DNA of 64,000 nt from Streptomyces cavernicola (GTDB taxonomy: Bacteria > Actinomycetota > Actinomycetes > Streptomycetales > Streptomycetaceae). Shown here one piece after another: positions 50,792 through 59,275 of this stretch (position 1 is the first letter of the stretch; each line of letters opens with the position of its first letter). Location of the stretch: NCBI RefSeq assembly GCF_029968035.1, contig NZ_JASCIQ010000014.1:1-64000 (forward strand). Direction: 5' to 3'. A program made the position numbers and the translations under genes. Under the pieces are notes generated by a model that saw nothing but the letters and a program-made list of their open reading frames with translations, made no database searches and was not told the DNA's origin.

Positions 50792-51181
50792 ATGGCCGGT
50801 GACTCCACGTGGACGTCGGCCACGGCGAGCACGCAGACCGATCCCCAACTCGCCTGCCCCATCGGCCCGGTGGTGGACCTGGTGTTCAGCCGGTGGACCA
50901 CGCCGATCCTGTGGACCCTCCACACGCACGGGCGGCAGCGCTTCGTCGAGCTGGAACGCCGCATCGCCCGGATCACGCCGAAGGTGCTCACCCAGCGGCT
51001 GCGGCAACTGGAACGCGACGGCCTCGTCCGGCGCACGTACCACGCGGAGGTTCCCCCACGGGTCGAGTACGAGATCACCGACCTCGGGCGCAGTCTCGCC
51101 CCGCTCTTCGCGCACCTGGCGGAGTGGGCGGCGGAGAATCTGGAGAAGGTCGAGCAGGCACGGCACGACTACGACGCATAA
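50792..51181 (+). CDS. HxlR-family transcriptional regulator
   Basis: A 129-residue winged-helix regulator: SRWTTPILWTLHTHGRQRF, RITPKVLTQRLRQLERDGLV, then the wing VEYEITDLGRSLAPLF. Cys22 sits at the position of the conserved redox-active cysteine of thiol-sensing HxlR proteins. GTG 50786 is an alternative start. It probably represses the divergent NmrA-like gene and itself. It is followed by a structured intergenic region ending in a terminator. Confidence 0.9.
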   Translation: MAGDSTWTSATASTQTDPQLACPIGPVVDLVFSRWTTPILWTLHTHGRQRFVELERRIARITPKVLTQRLRQLERDGLVRRTYHAEVPPRVEYEITDLGRSLAPLFAHLAEWAAENLEKVEQARHDYDA

Positions 51182-51219
51182 ATTCCCCGTACCCCCTTGA
51201 CATGGGACATATGGGGAGG

Positions 51220-51412
51220 AGACTGGTTCTTACACCAGAAAACCGAAGGATCGCACCGCCAAATGAGACGTCCTTTGGCAAGAGATTCTGAAGGCTCTGG
51301 CCAGGCCCCCGAAGCCCCCTCGCTACCGGAGCCTCAGCGACGACTGAGGTAGATGGAAACGGTGAGGACTCCGGGGACTGTTTTGTTCAGGGCCCGTTCT
51401 CGGGCCCTTTTT
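51220..51412 (+). ncRNA. Candidate small RNA with terminator
   Basis: About 190 bases with no coding capacity but several hairpins in series: GGTT..AACC around 51225-51244, a GCCAAA/TTTGGC stem with a 10-base loop near 51260, and CCTCAG-CGACGA-CTGAGG near 51340. It ends with the intrinsic terminator at 51390-51412. A TTGACA box lies at 51197-51202, though the -10 is poor. The A-rich single-stranded stretches are unusual for this genome. It could instead be a structured 3' UTR of the HxlR gene. No known RNA family was recognised. Confidence 0.4.
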
Positions 51413-52796
51413 GCTCTGCCACCTCGCCGCGTCGGTCCGCGGAGGCGGAGAGCACCGAGGCGCCCGGCCGGTTGCCGACGGTCACCTCGTTGAACAGGTA
51501 GTTGAGCAGCACGGCCACGACCGCCGTCGCGCTGATCCCGGAGTGCATGATCACGCCCAGCCAGTCGGGGAACGCGTCCCAGAACGTCGGCGCCGCGATG
51601 GGGATCAGCCCCACGGCGAGGGCCACCGACACGATGACCATGTTCAGGTTGTCCTGGTAGCGGACGCGGGCCAGCGTCCGGATCCCGCTCGTGGCGACCG
51701 AGCCGAACAGCACGATCCCCGCCCCGCCGAGCACCGGATACGGAATGGCCGCCACCACCGCGCCGACGACCGGCAGCAGGCCGAGCAGCAGAAGCACCAG
51801 ACCGCCCGTCGCGACGACGAAGCGGCTCTTGACGCCGGTCAGCGCCACCAGGCCGACGTTCTGCGCGAAGGCACTGCACGGGAAGGTGCCGAACACCGGG
51901 GCCACGGCCGTCGACGCCATGTCGGCGCGCAGCCCGGCCGCCACCCGCTTCTCGTCGACGTCGGTCTCCACGATCTCGCCGATCGCGAGGATGTCCGCCG
52001 TCGTCTCGGTCATGATCACGAGGATCACGACCGTCATCGACACGATGGCCCCCACCTCGAAGGTCGGCGACCCGAAGTGCAGCACCGCGGGCAGCGCCAG
52101 CGGCTTGGCCTCGCCGACCTCCGAGAAGTCGGCCTTCCCGGCGATGGTCGCGATCACGGTGCCCGCGACCAGGCCGATGAGGATCGAAAGGCGGGAGATC
52201 GCGCCCTGGAACAGCCGGCTGACGGCCAGGATGATCACCAGGGTGAGTCCCGCGTAGCCGATGTTCGCCATCGAGCCGAAGTCGGGCGCCTCCTCATCGT
52301 TCCCCATCGCCCACTGGAACGCCACGGGCATGAGGGAGAGGCCGATCACCGTGATGATCGTGCCCGTCACCACCGCCGGGAAAAGACGCACCAGTTGAGC
52401 GAAGAACGAGGACGCGACCAGGCCGATCAGGCCCGCCACGATGATCGCGCCGAACACCGGCCGCAGACCGCCCTCGCCCGCGATCGTCACCATCGTCGAC
52501 ACGCTCGCGAAGGAGATGCCCTGAACGATGGGCAGCCGGCTGCCGACCGGGCCGACGCCGAGCGTCTGCAGCAGCGTCGCAAGGCCCGAGACGAACAGTC
52601 CGGCCGTGACCAGCAGTGCCATGTCCGCCGTCGAGAGCCCGGCCGCGCCGCCGACGATGAGCGGGGGCGCGATGACGCCGCCGTACATCGTGAGGATGTG
52701 CTGGGTGCCGTAGGCCAGCAGTCGGCCGGGCGGATACCTCTCGCCCTCCGGGCGTGCTGCGGGTACCGCGGCGCCGGGTTTCCTGGACGGTCTCAT
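51387..52796 (-). CDS. NCS2-family nucleobase (xanthine/uric acid/uracil) permease
   Basis: A 469-residue transporter with about fourteen helices. Features are YGTQHILTMYGGVIAPPLIVGG at the start of the fold, IVQGISFASVSTMVTI, and the family signature with Gln/Glu residues near VMTETTADILAIGE. The segment TFPCSAFAQNVGLVALTGVK is also conserved. It resembles the xanthine/urate group of NCS2 symporters. Start at 52796, about 220 bases from the convergent-side neighbour; an inverted repeat lies in that gap. The final codons double as the stem of a terminator. Confidence 0.92.
   Translation of the reverse strand: MRPSRKPGAAVPAARPEGERYPPGRLLAYGTQHILTMYGGVIAPPLIVGGAAGLSTADMALLVTAGLFVSGLATLLQTLGVGPVGSRLPIVQGISFASVSTMVTIAGEGGLRPVFGAIIVAGLIGLVASSFFAQLVRLFPAVVTGTIITVIGLSLMPVAFQWAMGNDEEAPDFGSMANIGYAGLTLVIILAVSRLFQGAISRLSILIGLVAGTVIATIAGKADFSEVGEAKPLALPAVLHFGSPTFEVGAIVSMTVVILVIMTETTADILAIGEIVETDVDEKRVAAGLRADMASTAVAPVFGTFPCSAFAQNVGLVALTGVKSRFVVATGGLVLLLLGLLPVVGAVVAAIPYPVLGGAGIVLFGSVATSGIRTLARVRYQDNLNMVIVSVALAVGLIPIAAPTFWDAFPDWLGVIMHSGISATAVVAVLLNYLFNEVTVGNRPGASVLSASADRRGEVAEQKGPENGP
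51390..51412 (+). terminator. Rho-independent terminator
   Basis: GGGCCCG-TTCT-CGGGCCC followed by TTTTT is a classic intrinsic terminator in the plus direction. The stem overlaps the last codons of the convergent NCS2 gene. Confidence 0.8.
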
Positions 52797-52949
52797 GGCG
52801 GTCCCTCCTCCGGCGGAAGACGAAGACGCAGCCCCGGCTCGACGACTGCAGCCGCTCCGGCGCGCACGTGCCCAGCTTGCGAGACACGGCGGCCCACCGC
52901 TCGTTCGCGAGGGCGGCCCACCCGAGCCGTACGACCGACTCCGACAAGC

Positions 52950-52964
52950 TTCCGCATAACGGAA
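52950..52964. promoter_or_regulatory. Inverted repeat upstream of the NCS2 permease
   Basis: TTCCG-CATAA-CGGAA, perfect 5-base arms in an AT-richer tract, lies about 155 bases upstream of the permease start. It is a candidate operator or promoter-proximal site for the permease gene. Confidence 0.35.
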
Positions 52965-53017
52965 TTAACATCCCGTACTGCAAAAGCGTGGCACGTGACG
53001 TGGGTCACCGTCAACAG

Positions 53018-53467
53018 TTAGTTGAAGCGTTGCCCGGGGGTCCGGCCGAGGGAGCGGGCGCGCAGGCCCAGGCCGACGGAGACGAGCCCGAAGAGCATGG
53101 CGACGTACGCGCCGCCGAGTCCGTTGCCGGTGCCGAGGCCTCCTTCGGCGGTCAGCGCGACCACCGCCCCGACGGCCAGGGCGACCGGCCCCGCCACGAG
53201 TGCGGTGACGGCTCCGTACCGTCGGGCGCAGCCGTGGATGCGCCCCCGGCCGGTGGAGCGGGCCAGGGCCAGGCCCCCGGCGACCGCGCCGATGAGGCCG
53301 ACAAGCGCGGCCAGCGCCGAGCCGGCCCGGCCGGCGCTGACGGTGTGGACGCTCGCGGCGACCGGCTGCAGCGAGGCGTCCGCGGCGGCGGGTCCGGCGA
53401 GCGCGAGGAGGCCGAGCAGACCGATCAGGACGGCGCCGGACACGGCGGACGCGGTACGGACTGGCAT
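53018..53467 (-). CDS. DUF6223-like small membrane protein
   Basis: A 149-residue protein with an N-terminal signal-like helix (AVLIGLLGLLALAGPAAADA) and three more helices (LAALVGLIGAVAGGLALA, VTALVAGPVALAVGAVVAL, GAYVAMLFGLVSVGLGL). The RSTGRGRIHG motif between helices is typical of the family. ATG 53467 has AAGGAG upstream. The family name is from memory. It is divergent from a two-component system across a long palindrome and is a likely target of that system. Confidence 0.72.
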   Translation of the reverse strand: MPVRTASAVSGAVLIGLLGLLALAGPAAADASLQPVAASVHTVSAGRAGSALAALVGLIGAVAGGLALARSTGRGRIHGCARRYGAVTALVAGPVALAVGAVVALTAEGGLGTGNGLGGAYVAMLFGLVSVGLGLRARSLGRTPGQRFN

Positions 53468-53481
53468 GAGGTGCTCCTTCA

Positions 53482-53515
53482 GTACGTGAGTGACTTCCTG
53501 TACGTGAGTGACTTC
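53482..53515. repeat. Two direct 16-base repeats
   Basis: GTACGTGAGTGACTTC occurs at 53482-53497 and again at 53500-53515, an 18-base period, directly upstream of the DUF6223-like start codon. The period is not a multiple of the helical repeat, so its use as tandem binding sites is uncertain; it overlaps the leader. Confidence 0.6.
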
Positions 53516-53603
53516 TCGGCGCCGAGCATGGCCGCACCAGCCCCGCCGGGTCGTCCGGCGGGCGCAGACACTTCGCGCTGCCGCGGACGGCGCAGCTGGC
53601 GCG

Positions 53604-53627
53604 TGACTACTGCGTACGCGGTAGTCA
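53604..53627. promoter_or_regulatory. 24-base near-perfect palindrome, candidate response-regulator site
   Basis: Arms TGACTAC and GTAGTCA flank a symmetric core TGCGTACGCG with only one mismatched pair. It lies 56 bases before the histidine kinase start and 137 bases before the divergent DUF6223-like start. Streptomyces NarL-type regulators often bind such CTAC..GTAG dyads, so autoregulation and control of the membrane protein gene are likely. Confidence 0.6.
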
Positions 53628-53682
53628 ACGGCTCGTCCCCCAGCGGGAGTTGGCGCCCGCCGCACCCCGCTAAGGTGCGGCC

Positions 53683-54828
53683 ATGAGCGCAGGGTGGGCC
53701 GGGGTTCCGGCGGGTGTGCGGGACGGGGCGATCGCCCTCGGGGTGGCGGCGGCGCTGCTCGTCACCGGCCTGTCCCTGGACGGGGGCGCGGACGATGACG
53801 GGGCCCGGCACGGCACAGGCCTCGCGCTGCTCGGCGGCGCGCTGCTCACGGCCGGCGGCCTGGCCCTGTGCTGGCGTCGCCGGGCCTGCCTTCCCGTTCT
53901 GGCCGTCACCGGCCTGTGCGCGGTGGGCTACCAGGCGGCCGGGTTCGACGTACCGGCGGTCGCGTTCCTGTTCGCGGTGTACGCGGCCGTACGGGAGGGG
54001 CACCGCGCGGCGACCGTCGCGGTGAGCGTGGCCGTGCTCGCCGCGCTCCCGGTGGCGGCCATGGTGTCCGGGCAGGACACGGGCGCGGCGTTCGCGCAGG
54101 CGCGGGGCGCGCTGGAGATCGCCTGGCTGGTCGCGGCCGGCGCGGCGGGCGAGGCGCTGCGGCAGGCCGAGCGGCGGGCGGACGAGGCGGAACGCACCCG
54201 GGAGGAGACGGCGCAGCGCCGCGCCGACGAGGAACGGCTGCGGATCGCAAGGGAGTTGCACGACTCGCTCACCCACCAGATCTCGGTCGTCAAGGTGCAG
54301 GCCGAGGTGTCCGTGCACGTCGCCCGCAGGCGCGGCGAAGAGGTGCCGGAAGCGCTGCTCGCGATCCAGGAGGCGGGACGCGAGGCGGCGCGGGAGCTGC
54401 GCGCGACCCTGGAGGCGCTGCGCGACGACGACACGGCCCCGCCGCGCAGCCTCGCCGACGTACCCGAGCTGGTGGAGCGGGCGCGCGGCATGGGGCTCGA
54501 CGCGAAGCTGACGGTCGAGGGGCGGCACGACGTGCCGGCCGCGGTGGACCGGACCGTCTACCGGATCGTCCAGGAGTCGCTGACCAACGTCGCCCGGCAC
54601 GCGGACGCCGCCACGGCGACCGTACGGATCGACTGCCGCCCGAACCTCCTCACCGTCCGCGTCGACGACGACGGCAGGGCCGTGCCCGGCAGCTCCCCCG
54701 CGCCCGGTGTCGGGCTGCTCGGCATGCGCGAACGCGTCACCGCGCTCGGCGGGCGGCTGCGGGCCGAGCCGCGCGGCGAGGGGGGCTTCACCGTCCAGGC
54801 CGAACTTCCCGTGGAGCAGAGCGCATGA
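53683..54828 (+). CDS. NarL-type sensor histidine kinase
   Basis: A 381-residue membrane kinase. Residues 10-155 hold about five hydrophobic helices with little extracellular domain, 158-185 a coiled-coil linker, and 186-255 the HisKA_3 dimerisation domain with phospho-accepting His193 in RIARELHDSLTHQISVVKVQ. Residues 280-380 form the ATPase domain (VQESLTNVARHA, VRVDDDGRAV, GLLGMRERVTALGG). The few external loops suggest sensing within the membrane. The stop overlaps the response-regulator start (ATGA). Confidence 0.93.
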   Translation: MSAGWAGVPAGVRDGAIALGVAAALLVTGLSLDGGADDDGARHGTGLALLGGALLTAGGLALCWRRRACLPVLAVTGLCAVGYQAAGFDVPAVAFLFAVYAAVREGHRAATVAVSVAVLAALPVAAMVSGQDTGAAFAQARGALEIAWLVAAGAAGEALRQAERRADEAERTREETAQRRADEERLRIARELHDSLTHQISVVKVQAEVSVHVARRRGEEVPEALLAIQEAGREAARELRATLEALRDDDTAPPRSLADVPELVERARGMGLDAKLTVEGRHDVPAAVDRTVYRIVQESLTNVARHADAATATVRIDCRPNLLTVRVDDDGRAVPGSSPAPGVGLLGMRERVTALGGRLRAEPRGEGGFTVQAELPVEQSA

Positions 54829-55499
54829 TCCGTGTGCTCCTGGTCGACGACCAGCCGCTGCTGCGCTCCGGGTTCCGTGCGCTCCTCGATCTGGAGGACG
54901 ACATCGAGGTGGTGGCCGAGGCCGCCGACGGGCAGGAGGGCATCGCCCTGGCCAGGGAGCATCTGCCGGACGTCGCTCTCGTCGACATCCGGATGCCGGT
55001 GCTCGACGGCATCGAGACGACCCGGCGGATCGCCGCCGACCCGGGCCTGGACCGCGTGCACGTCGTGATCCTCACCAACTACGGCCTGGACGAGTACGTC
55101 TTCGACGCGCTGCGCGCGGGCGCGGCCGGGTTCCTCGTCAAGGACGTGCTGCCGGAGGACTTCCTGCACGGCGTCCGGGTGGCCGCGCGCGGCGACGTCC
55201 TCCTCTCCCCCGCGATCACCCGCAGACTCATCGGCACGTACGTGTCCCGGCCGCACCCCGGCGACACCGGAACAGGCGTCGGCCTGGAGGAGTTGACCCG
55301 GCGGGAGCGCGAGGCGGTCGCCCTGGTCGCGAAGGGGCTGTCCAACGACCGGATCGCGGAGCGCATGGTGATCACCCCGGTCACGGCGAAGACCCATGTC
55401 AACCGGGCCATGACCAAACTCCGCGCCCGCGACCGGGCCCAACTCGTCGTCCTCGCCTACGAGTCGGGCCTCGTGACCCCGCGCGCCTCCGGGTCCTGA
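54825..55499 (+). CDS. NarL/FixJ-type response regulator
   Basis: A 224-residue regulator. Receiver domain residues 1-120 have the acidic pair in VLLVDDQPLLRSGF, phospho-acceptor Asp54 in VALVDIRMPVLDG and Lys in GFLVKDVLP. The C-terminal LuxR-type HTH (residues 155-215) reads LTRREREAVALVAKGLSNDR and ITPVTAKTHVNRAMTKLRAR. Co-translated with the upstream kinase. Likely binding site is the 24-base palindrome upstream of the kinase gene. Confidence 0.94.
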   Translation: MIRVLLVDDQPLLRSGFRALLDLEDDIEVVAEAADGQEGIALAREHLPDVALVDIRMPVLDGIETTRRIAADPGLDRVHVVILTNYGLDEYVFDALRAGAAGFLVKDVLPEDFLHGVRVAARGDVLLSPAITRRLIGTYVSRPHPGDTGTGVGLEELTRREREAVALVAKGLSNDRIAERMVITPVTAKTHVNRAMTKLRARDRAQLVVLAYESGLVTPRASGS

Positions 55500-55663
55500 G
55501 GTGTTCCGCTCGACGACCGACGCGCATCTTGACGCGTTCATGACGTGACTGGAGAGTGGTCCGCACGCACGGACAAGCGGCTGCCGCCGGCCTCTGCTCC
55601 GTCGGGGGATGCGGTGGCCAGTGCGTGCCCGGCGGGGTCCGACCACCCCCCACGAGGACACTC

Positions 55664-56233
55664 ATGAAGCGAACCACTCGCGCCGCTCTGCCCGTCGGCA
55701 TCGCGGCGGCACTCCTGACTCCGCTCCTCGCCCCGCAGTTCGCGACGCAGGCGCACGGTGCGACCGAGACCGCACCCGCCACCCGCGTCGTGTCCGAGGG
55801 CGAGGTCGGGGCGGCCGCGTACAACCGGGACACCACGATCAACCGGGCCAAGCGCTGGCTGACCGCGAACGACGGCCGCCAGGTCCCGTACAGCCAGACG
55901 AAGACCTGGGGCGGCTACCGCACCGACTGCTCCGGCTACGTCAGCATGGCCCTTTCGCTGCCCAAGCCGGGGCCGAACACGGTCGGTCTCGCGTCCAGCA
56001 CGTACACCCGGAAGATCAAGATGTCCTCGCTGCGCAAGGGCGACCTGGTCATCGACGCCAACGGCACCAACACCACCCGCCACGTCGTCATCTTCGTCCG
56101 GTGGACGAGCAGTGCGCACAAGGCGTACTACGCCTACGAGCAGCGCGGCAGTTACGGCACCGACCACAGCATCCGCAGCTACGGGATCGGTGCGGACGAG
56201 TACGACGCCTACCGACCGAAGAAGTACGGCTGA
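55664..56233 (+). CDS. Secreted NlpC/P60-like hydrolase
   Basis: A 189-residue exported protein. The Sec signal peptide is MKRTTRAALPVGIAAALLTP with a cleavage-like AHG site near residue 32. The mature part has a papain-like Cys89 in TDCSGYVSMALSLP, then LRKGDLVIDANG and His140 in TTRHVVIFV, which together form the Cys-His pair of NlpC/P60 or amidase-6-like cell-wall hydrolases. It is small and has no targeting domain. The 164-base leader upstream contains a TTGACG box but no riboswitch I recognise. Confidence 0.82.
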   Translation: MKRTTRAALPVGIAAALLTPLLAPQFATQAHGATETAPATRVVSEGEVGAAAYNRDTTINRAKRWLTANDGRQVPYSQTKTWGGYRTDCSGYVSMALSLPKPGPNTVGLASSTYTRKIKMSSLRKGDLVIDANGTNTTRHVVIFVRWTSSAHKAYYAYEQRGSYGTDHSIRSYGIGADEYDAYRPKKYG

Positions 56234-56259
56234 GCCAGAGGCGCTGGCGCCACGGTCCT

Positions 56260-58128
56260 TCAGCCCAGGTCGAACGTATTGGGCAGGCCGAGCCTGAAGC
56301 GGGTCTCGTCGACCCGCTTCAGGGGCTCCAGCTCGGGCGGGCGGTAGAGCTCCCAGATCCGGCAGGGCTCGGCGCTCGAACCGTCCTGCTCCAGAAGGGC
56401 GTTGACGGCTCGGCGGGCCGATTCGTTGGCGCCCTCCATCGTCGCGAGGTCGACGTCCGTACGGACGTAGTCGCCGGCGAGGAAGAGGTTCGGGACGGCG
56501 GTGCGGGCTGTGGGGCGGTTCCGCCAGGTGCCGGTGGGGTGGATGAGGAGCGGCTCGCGGTTCTGCGGGTTCGGGGTGCCGAGGCCGGTGACGGCCGGGT
56601 CCATGAACCAGGAGAGCCGGTCGTCGTCCGTGATCAGGGCGCGCCCGCTGTCGTTGACGGCGTCCTTCAGCTGGGCCCAGCACTCCTCGACGATCTCCTC
56701 GCGGGTGCACGCGCGGGCCGGTTTGCCGTACAGGACGCCCGGCACGTCCCACTCGGAGACGATGGTCGAGACGCAGTCGGCGGCCCGCCCGTCGCCGTAG
56801 TCGGCGGGGAAGTCGCGGCCGTCCCAGAACTGGGCCTGCCCGATCGCGGTCACCGCCCAGGGCGAGTCGAGGCAGTTGACGTGCCCGTGCACCAGCGGGA
56901 CGGGCCGCCGTACGTAGAACATGATCCCGGTCATCCAGTCCGTGCGGAGCTCGTCGCAGCGCGCCAACTGCGGGTCGGCGGCGCGCAGTTCGGGGCCCCA
57001 GGTGGGGCGGGCGTGCTCGACGGGCATGGCCTGGACGTAGTGGTCGGCGGTGACGACGCGTTCGGCGCCGCCGTCGGGGTCGGTGATGCGCACTCCGGTG
57101 ACGCGGCCTGCTCGGTCGTCGTAGCGGATCTCCCGTACGTCGCTGGAGAACGCGAACTCGACGCCGAGGGAGGTGAGATGGGCCCGCCAGGGGTCGATCC
57201 AGGCCTCGCTGGTGGGGGCGTTGAGGACGCGGTCGATGTCCGCGTCGGGCCCGTCCAGGCCGCGGCCGAGGAGGCTCCACAGGATCAGCGCCTCGATGAT
57301 GACGCGGCCCACGGTCCGGGTGGACGCCTCCTGGGCGCGGGTGGCGACCAGGTTGCGGGTCTGGCCGATGCCGAGGACGGTGCGGTACTCCTCGCTGAAG
57401 TCGCCGGCGCGGATGAAGTCCCACCATGGCGTGGCCTCCCACTCGCGTTCGCGGCGGGCGTCGCAGCTGGTCAGGTGGACGAGCAGCCGGTTCGCGAAGT
57501 ACGCCACCTCGTGCGCGGGCAGTTTGGTCGCCGTGTCCAGGGCCGCGGTGATCTGGTCGCGCAGCCAGGTCGTCGTGAGGTCGCCGACGCGCGGCGGGTT
57601 GGTCGCGCGGCGCAGCGGGAAGTGCAGGTCGGGGCGGCCCTGGTGGCGGGCGAAGAGTTCCTCGGTGGCGTTGCGCAGGTTGCCTCGTACGCCGTCCGCG
57701 GAACCCTCGTACGGGATGCGGCGCATCGTGTCGGGGAGGTTGCGGTAGAAGCCGGGGAAGAAGCGGAAGCCGTGTTCGCCGGGCAGGGGGCGGCGGCCGT
57801 CGGCGGCGGAGTCGGGCACGTCCATCGACCGCGCCTTGCCGCCGAGGACGTCGTAGTACTCGTACACCGTCACCGCGTAGCCCCGCTCGGCGAGTTCGTG
57901 TGCGGCGGACAGTCCGGAGACGCCGCCGCCCAGGACGGCCACGCGGGTTCGGGCCGCGGCCGCGGCGGGCGGCGCGGGACGGCTCAGGCCCGCCACGGCG
58001 GCGGCGCCTGCGGTCGCGGCGAGGACGCCTCTGCGGCTGGGGTTTGGGGTGGGGGCGGGACGGACCTGCTCGGGGTTCGCCCCGATGTGGAGCTTCGGCT
58101 TCGGCTCCGGCTTCGGCTTCGTCGGCAT
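56260..58128 (-). CDS. Tat-exported FAD-dependent amine oxidase/desaturase-like protein
   Basis: A 622-residue flavoprotein. The first 15 residues are a Lys/Pro/Glu repeat (PTKPKPEPKPK). A twin-arginine signal follows (PSRRGVLAATAGAAAVAGLS), then the dinucleotide motif VAVLGGGVSGLSAAHELAER with GYAVTVYEYYDVLGGKA. The C-terminal FAD motif is NLFLAGDYVRTDVDLATMEG. The fold matches hydroxysqualene dehydroxylase/carotenoid desaturase-like amine oxidases; the substrate is unknown. ATG 58128 has AGGAGAG upstream. Export via Tat implies folding with FAD in the cytoplasm. Confidence 0.85.
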   Translation of the reverse strand: MPTKPKPEPKPKLHIGANPEQVRPAPTPNPSRRGVLAATAGAAAVAGLSRPAPPAAAAARTRVAVLGGGVSGLSAAHELAERGYAVTVYEYYDVLGGKARSMDVPDSAADGRRPLPGEHGFRFFPGFYRNLPDTMRRIPYEGSADGVRGNLRNATEELFARHQGRPDLHFPLRRATNPPRVGDLTTTWLRDQITAALDTATKLPAHEVAYFANRLLVHLTSCDARREREWEATPWWDFIRAGDFSEEYRTVLGIGQTRNLVATRAQEASTRTVGRVIIEALILWSLLGRGLDGPDADIDRVLNAPTSEAWIDPWRAHLTSLGVEFAFSSDVREIRYDDRAGRVTGVRITDPDGGAERVVTADHYVQAMPVEHARPTWGPELRAADPQLARCDELRTDWMTGIMFYVRRPVPLVHGHVNCLDSPWAVTAIGQAQFWDGRDFPADYGDGRAADCVSTIVSEWDVPGVLYGKPARACTREEIVEECWAQLKDAVNDSGRALITDDDRLSWFMDPAVTGLGTPNPQNREPLLIHPTGTWRNRPTARTAVPNLFLAGDYVRTDVDLATMEGANESARRAVNALLEQDGSSAEPCRIWELYRPPELEPLKRVDETRFRLGLPNTFDLG

Positions 58129-58261
58129 GGCGGCCTCTCCTCGTCGTGGGGCGCGGACAGGGCATGGCTGGCTGCGCCAGAGTAAAGGGAAGTGCCTCAA
58201 CTCGCCTTGTACGTACGTGGATTGACCGGAACGGCGCGGGAGCGGCCCGTACACTCCCCGG

Positions 58262-59092
58262 ATGACGAAGGTGCTGATCTCTGTCGACATGGAAGGGGTC
58301 TCGGGGATCGTGCATCCCAGCGAGACCAAACCCGACCGCTACGACTACGAGCGCGGCCGGGCGTTGATGACGGCCGATGCGAACGCGGTGATCGGCGGCG
58401 TCCTGGACGCGGAACCGGACGCCGAGGTGTGGGTGGCGGACGCACACGGGCCGTTCCGCAACCTGCTGCCGGAGCAACTCGACCGGCGGGCGCGGCTGGT
58501 GCGCGGAAAGCCGCGCCCCCTCGGCATGCTCGGCGGGCTCGACGCGGGCTTCGACGCCGTGCTGTTCGTCGGCTACCACGCCCGCGCCGGCAGCGGCCCG
58601 GCCGTCCTCGCGCACACCATGAGCGACGCGATCCTGGATGTACGCGTCGACGGCCGCTCCCTCGGCGAGATCGGCCTCAACGCCGCCATGGCCGGGCACA
58701 TGGGCGTACGGGTCGCGCTGCTCAGCGGCGACGACGCGGCCTGCGCCGAACTGCGCGAGCTGGTTCCGGCGGCGGTCACCGTGGAGGTGAAGAAGGCGCT
58801 CGGGCAGGGCGCCGCGGCCGTACTGCACCCGGAGGAGGCCCGGGAGCAGCTGCGCGGTGCGGCCGGCCGAGCGGTCGCGCGGCACCGCGAGGTCGCGCCG
58901 CTGGCCCTGCGAGGGCCGCTCGACGTCGAGGTCGACCTCGCCCTCCCGCACATGCTCGACCTCGCGGCCCTCGTCCCCGGCGTCACCCGCGCCGCGGCGG
59001 GCCGCACGATCGCGTTCCGCGCCGCCGACTTCGCGGAGGCCTACCGGCTTGTGCTGCTGCTCGTGCAGCTCGCCGGGATCGTGCCCGGGTAG
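58262..59092 (+). CDS. dppA: M55-family D-aminopeptidase
   Basis: A 276-residue zinc peptidase related to Bacillus DppA. The metal ligands Asp9 and Glu11 are in LISVDMEGVSGI; others are in VWVADAHGPFRNLL and FVGYHARAGSGPAVLAHTMS, and the catalytic region reads GEIGLNAAMAGHMGVRVALL. It probably removes N-terminal D-residues from peptides such as D-Ala-D-Ala. No dipeptide transporter lies next to it. ATG 58262 begins the fold. It is divergent from the Tat flavoprotein gene across 133 bases. Confidence 0.9.
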   Translation: MTKVLISVDMEGVSGIVHPSETKPDRYDYERGRALMTADANAVIGGVLDAEPDAEVWVADAHGPFRNLLPEQLDRRARLVRGKPRPLGMLGGLDAGFDAVLFVGYHARAGSGPAVLAHTMSDAILDVRVDGRSLGEIGLNAAMAGHMGVRVALLSGDDAACAELRELVPAAVTVEVKKALGQGAAAVLHPEEAREQLRGAAGRAVARHREVAPLALRGPLDVEVDLALPHMLDLAALVPGVTRAAAGRTIAFRAADFAEAYRLVLLLVQLAGIVPG

Positions 59093-59112
59093 GGCGGGGC
59101 GCGCCGGGGGCC

Positions 59113-59206
59113 GTTCGGTCATTCGGCCGTTCGGTGGTTCGGTGGTTCGGTGGTATGGCCGCCGGTGGTTCGACAGCCGGTCGTCCGGTCACCGGTCGTT
59201 CGGTGA
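59113..59206. repeat. Degenerate GTTCGGTG-type repeat
   Basis: Multiple direct copies of (G)GTTCGGTG and related GGTCG(T)CCGGTC words occupy the stretch between the dppA stop and the terminator. It is non-coding low-complexity sequence. Confidence 0.6.
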
Positions 59207-59210
59207 CGTG

Positions 59211-59247
59211 GCAGGGCCCCGGAGTCGGGGAGACTCCGGGGCCCTGC
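59211..59247. terminator. Bidirectional terminator between dppA and the PepSY lipoprotein gene
   Basis: Perfect 16-base arms GCAGGGCCCCGGAGTC / GACTCCGGGGCCCTGC with a 5-base loop lie between the convergent genes. Confidence 0.78.
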
Positions 59248-59275
59248 GAGCGGGTCAGCGGTCAGCGGTGTGCGG

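Noticed and set aside
55500..55663. Possible c-di-AMP (ydaO) riboswitch before the NlpC/P60-like gene
   Set aside because: Cell-wall hydrolase genes in Streptomyces can carry this element, but the conserved core motifs are not visible in this leader.
55538..59122. Very long minus-strand open frame (about 1,190 codons) spanning several genes
   Set aside because: It is rich in Arg/Pro/Gly runs and lies opposite or out of frame with well-supported genes (NlpC/P60-like, Tat flavoprotein, dppA). Such frames arise from high third-position GC.
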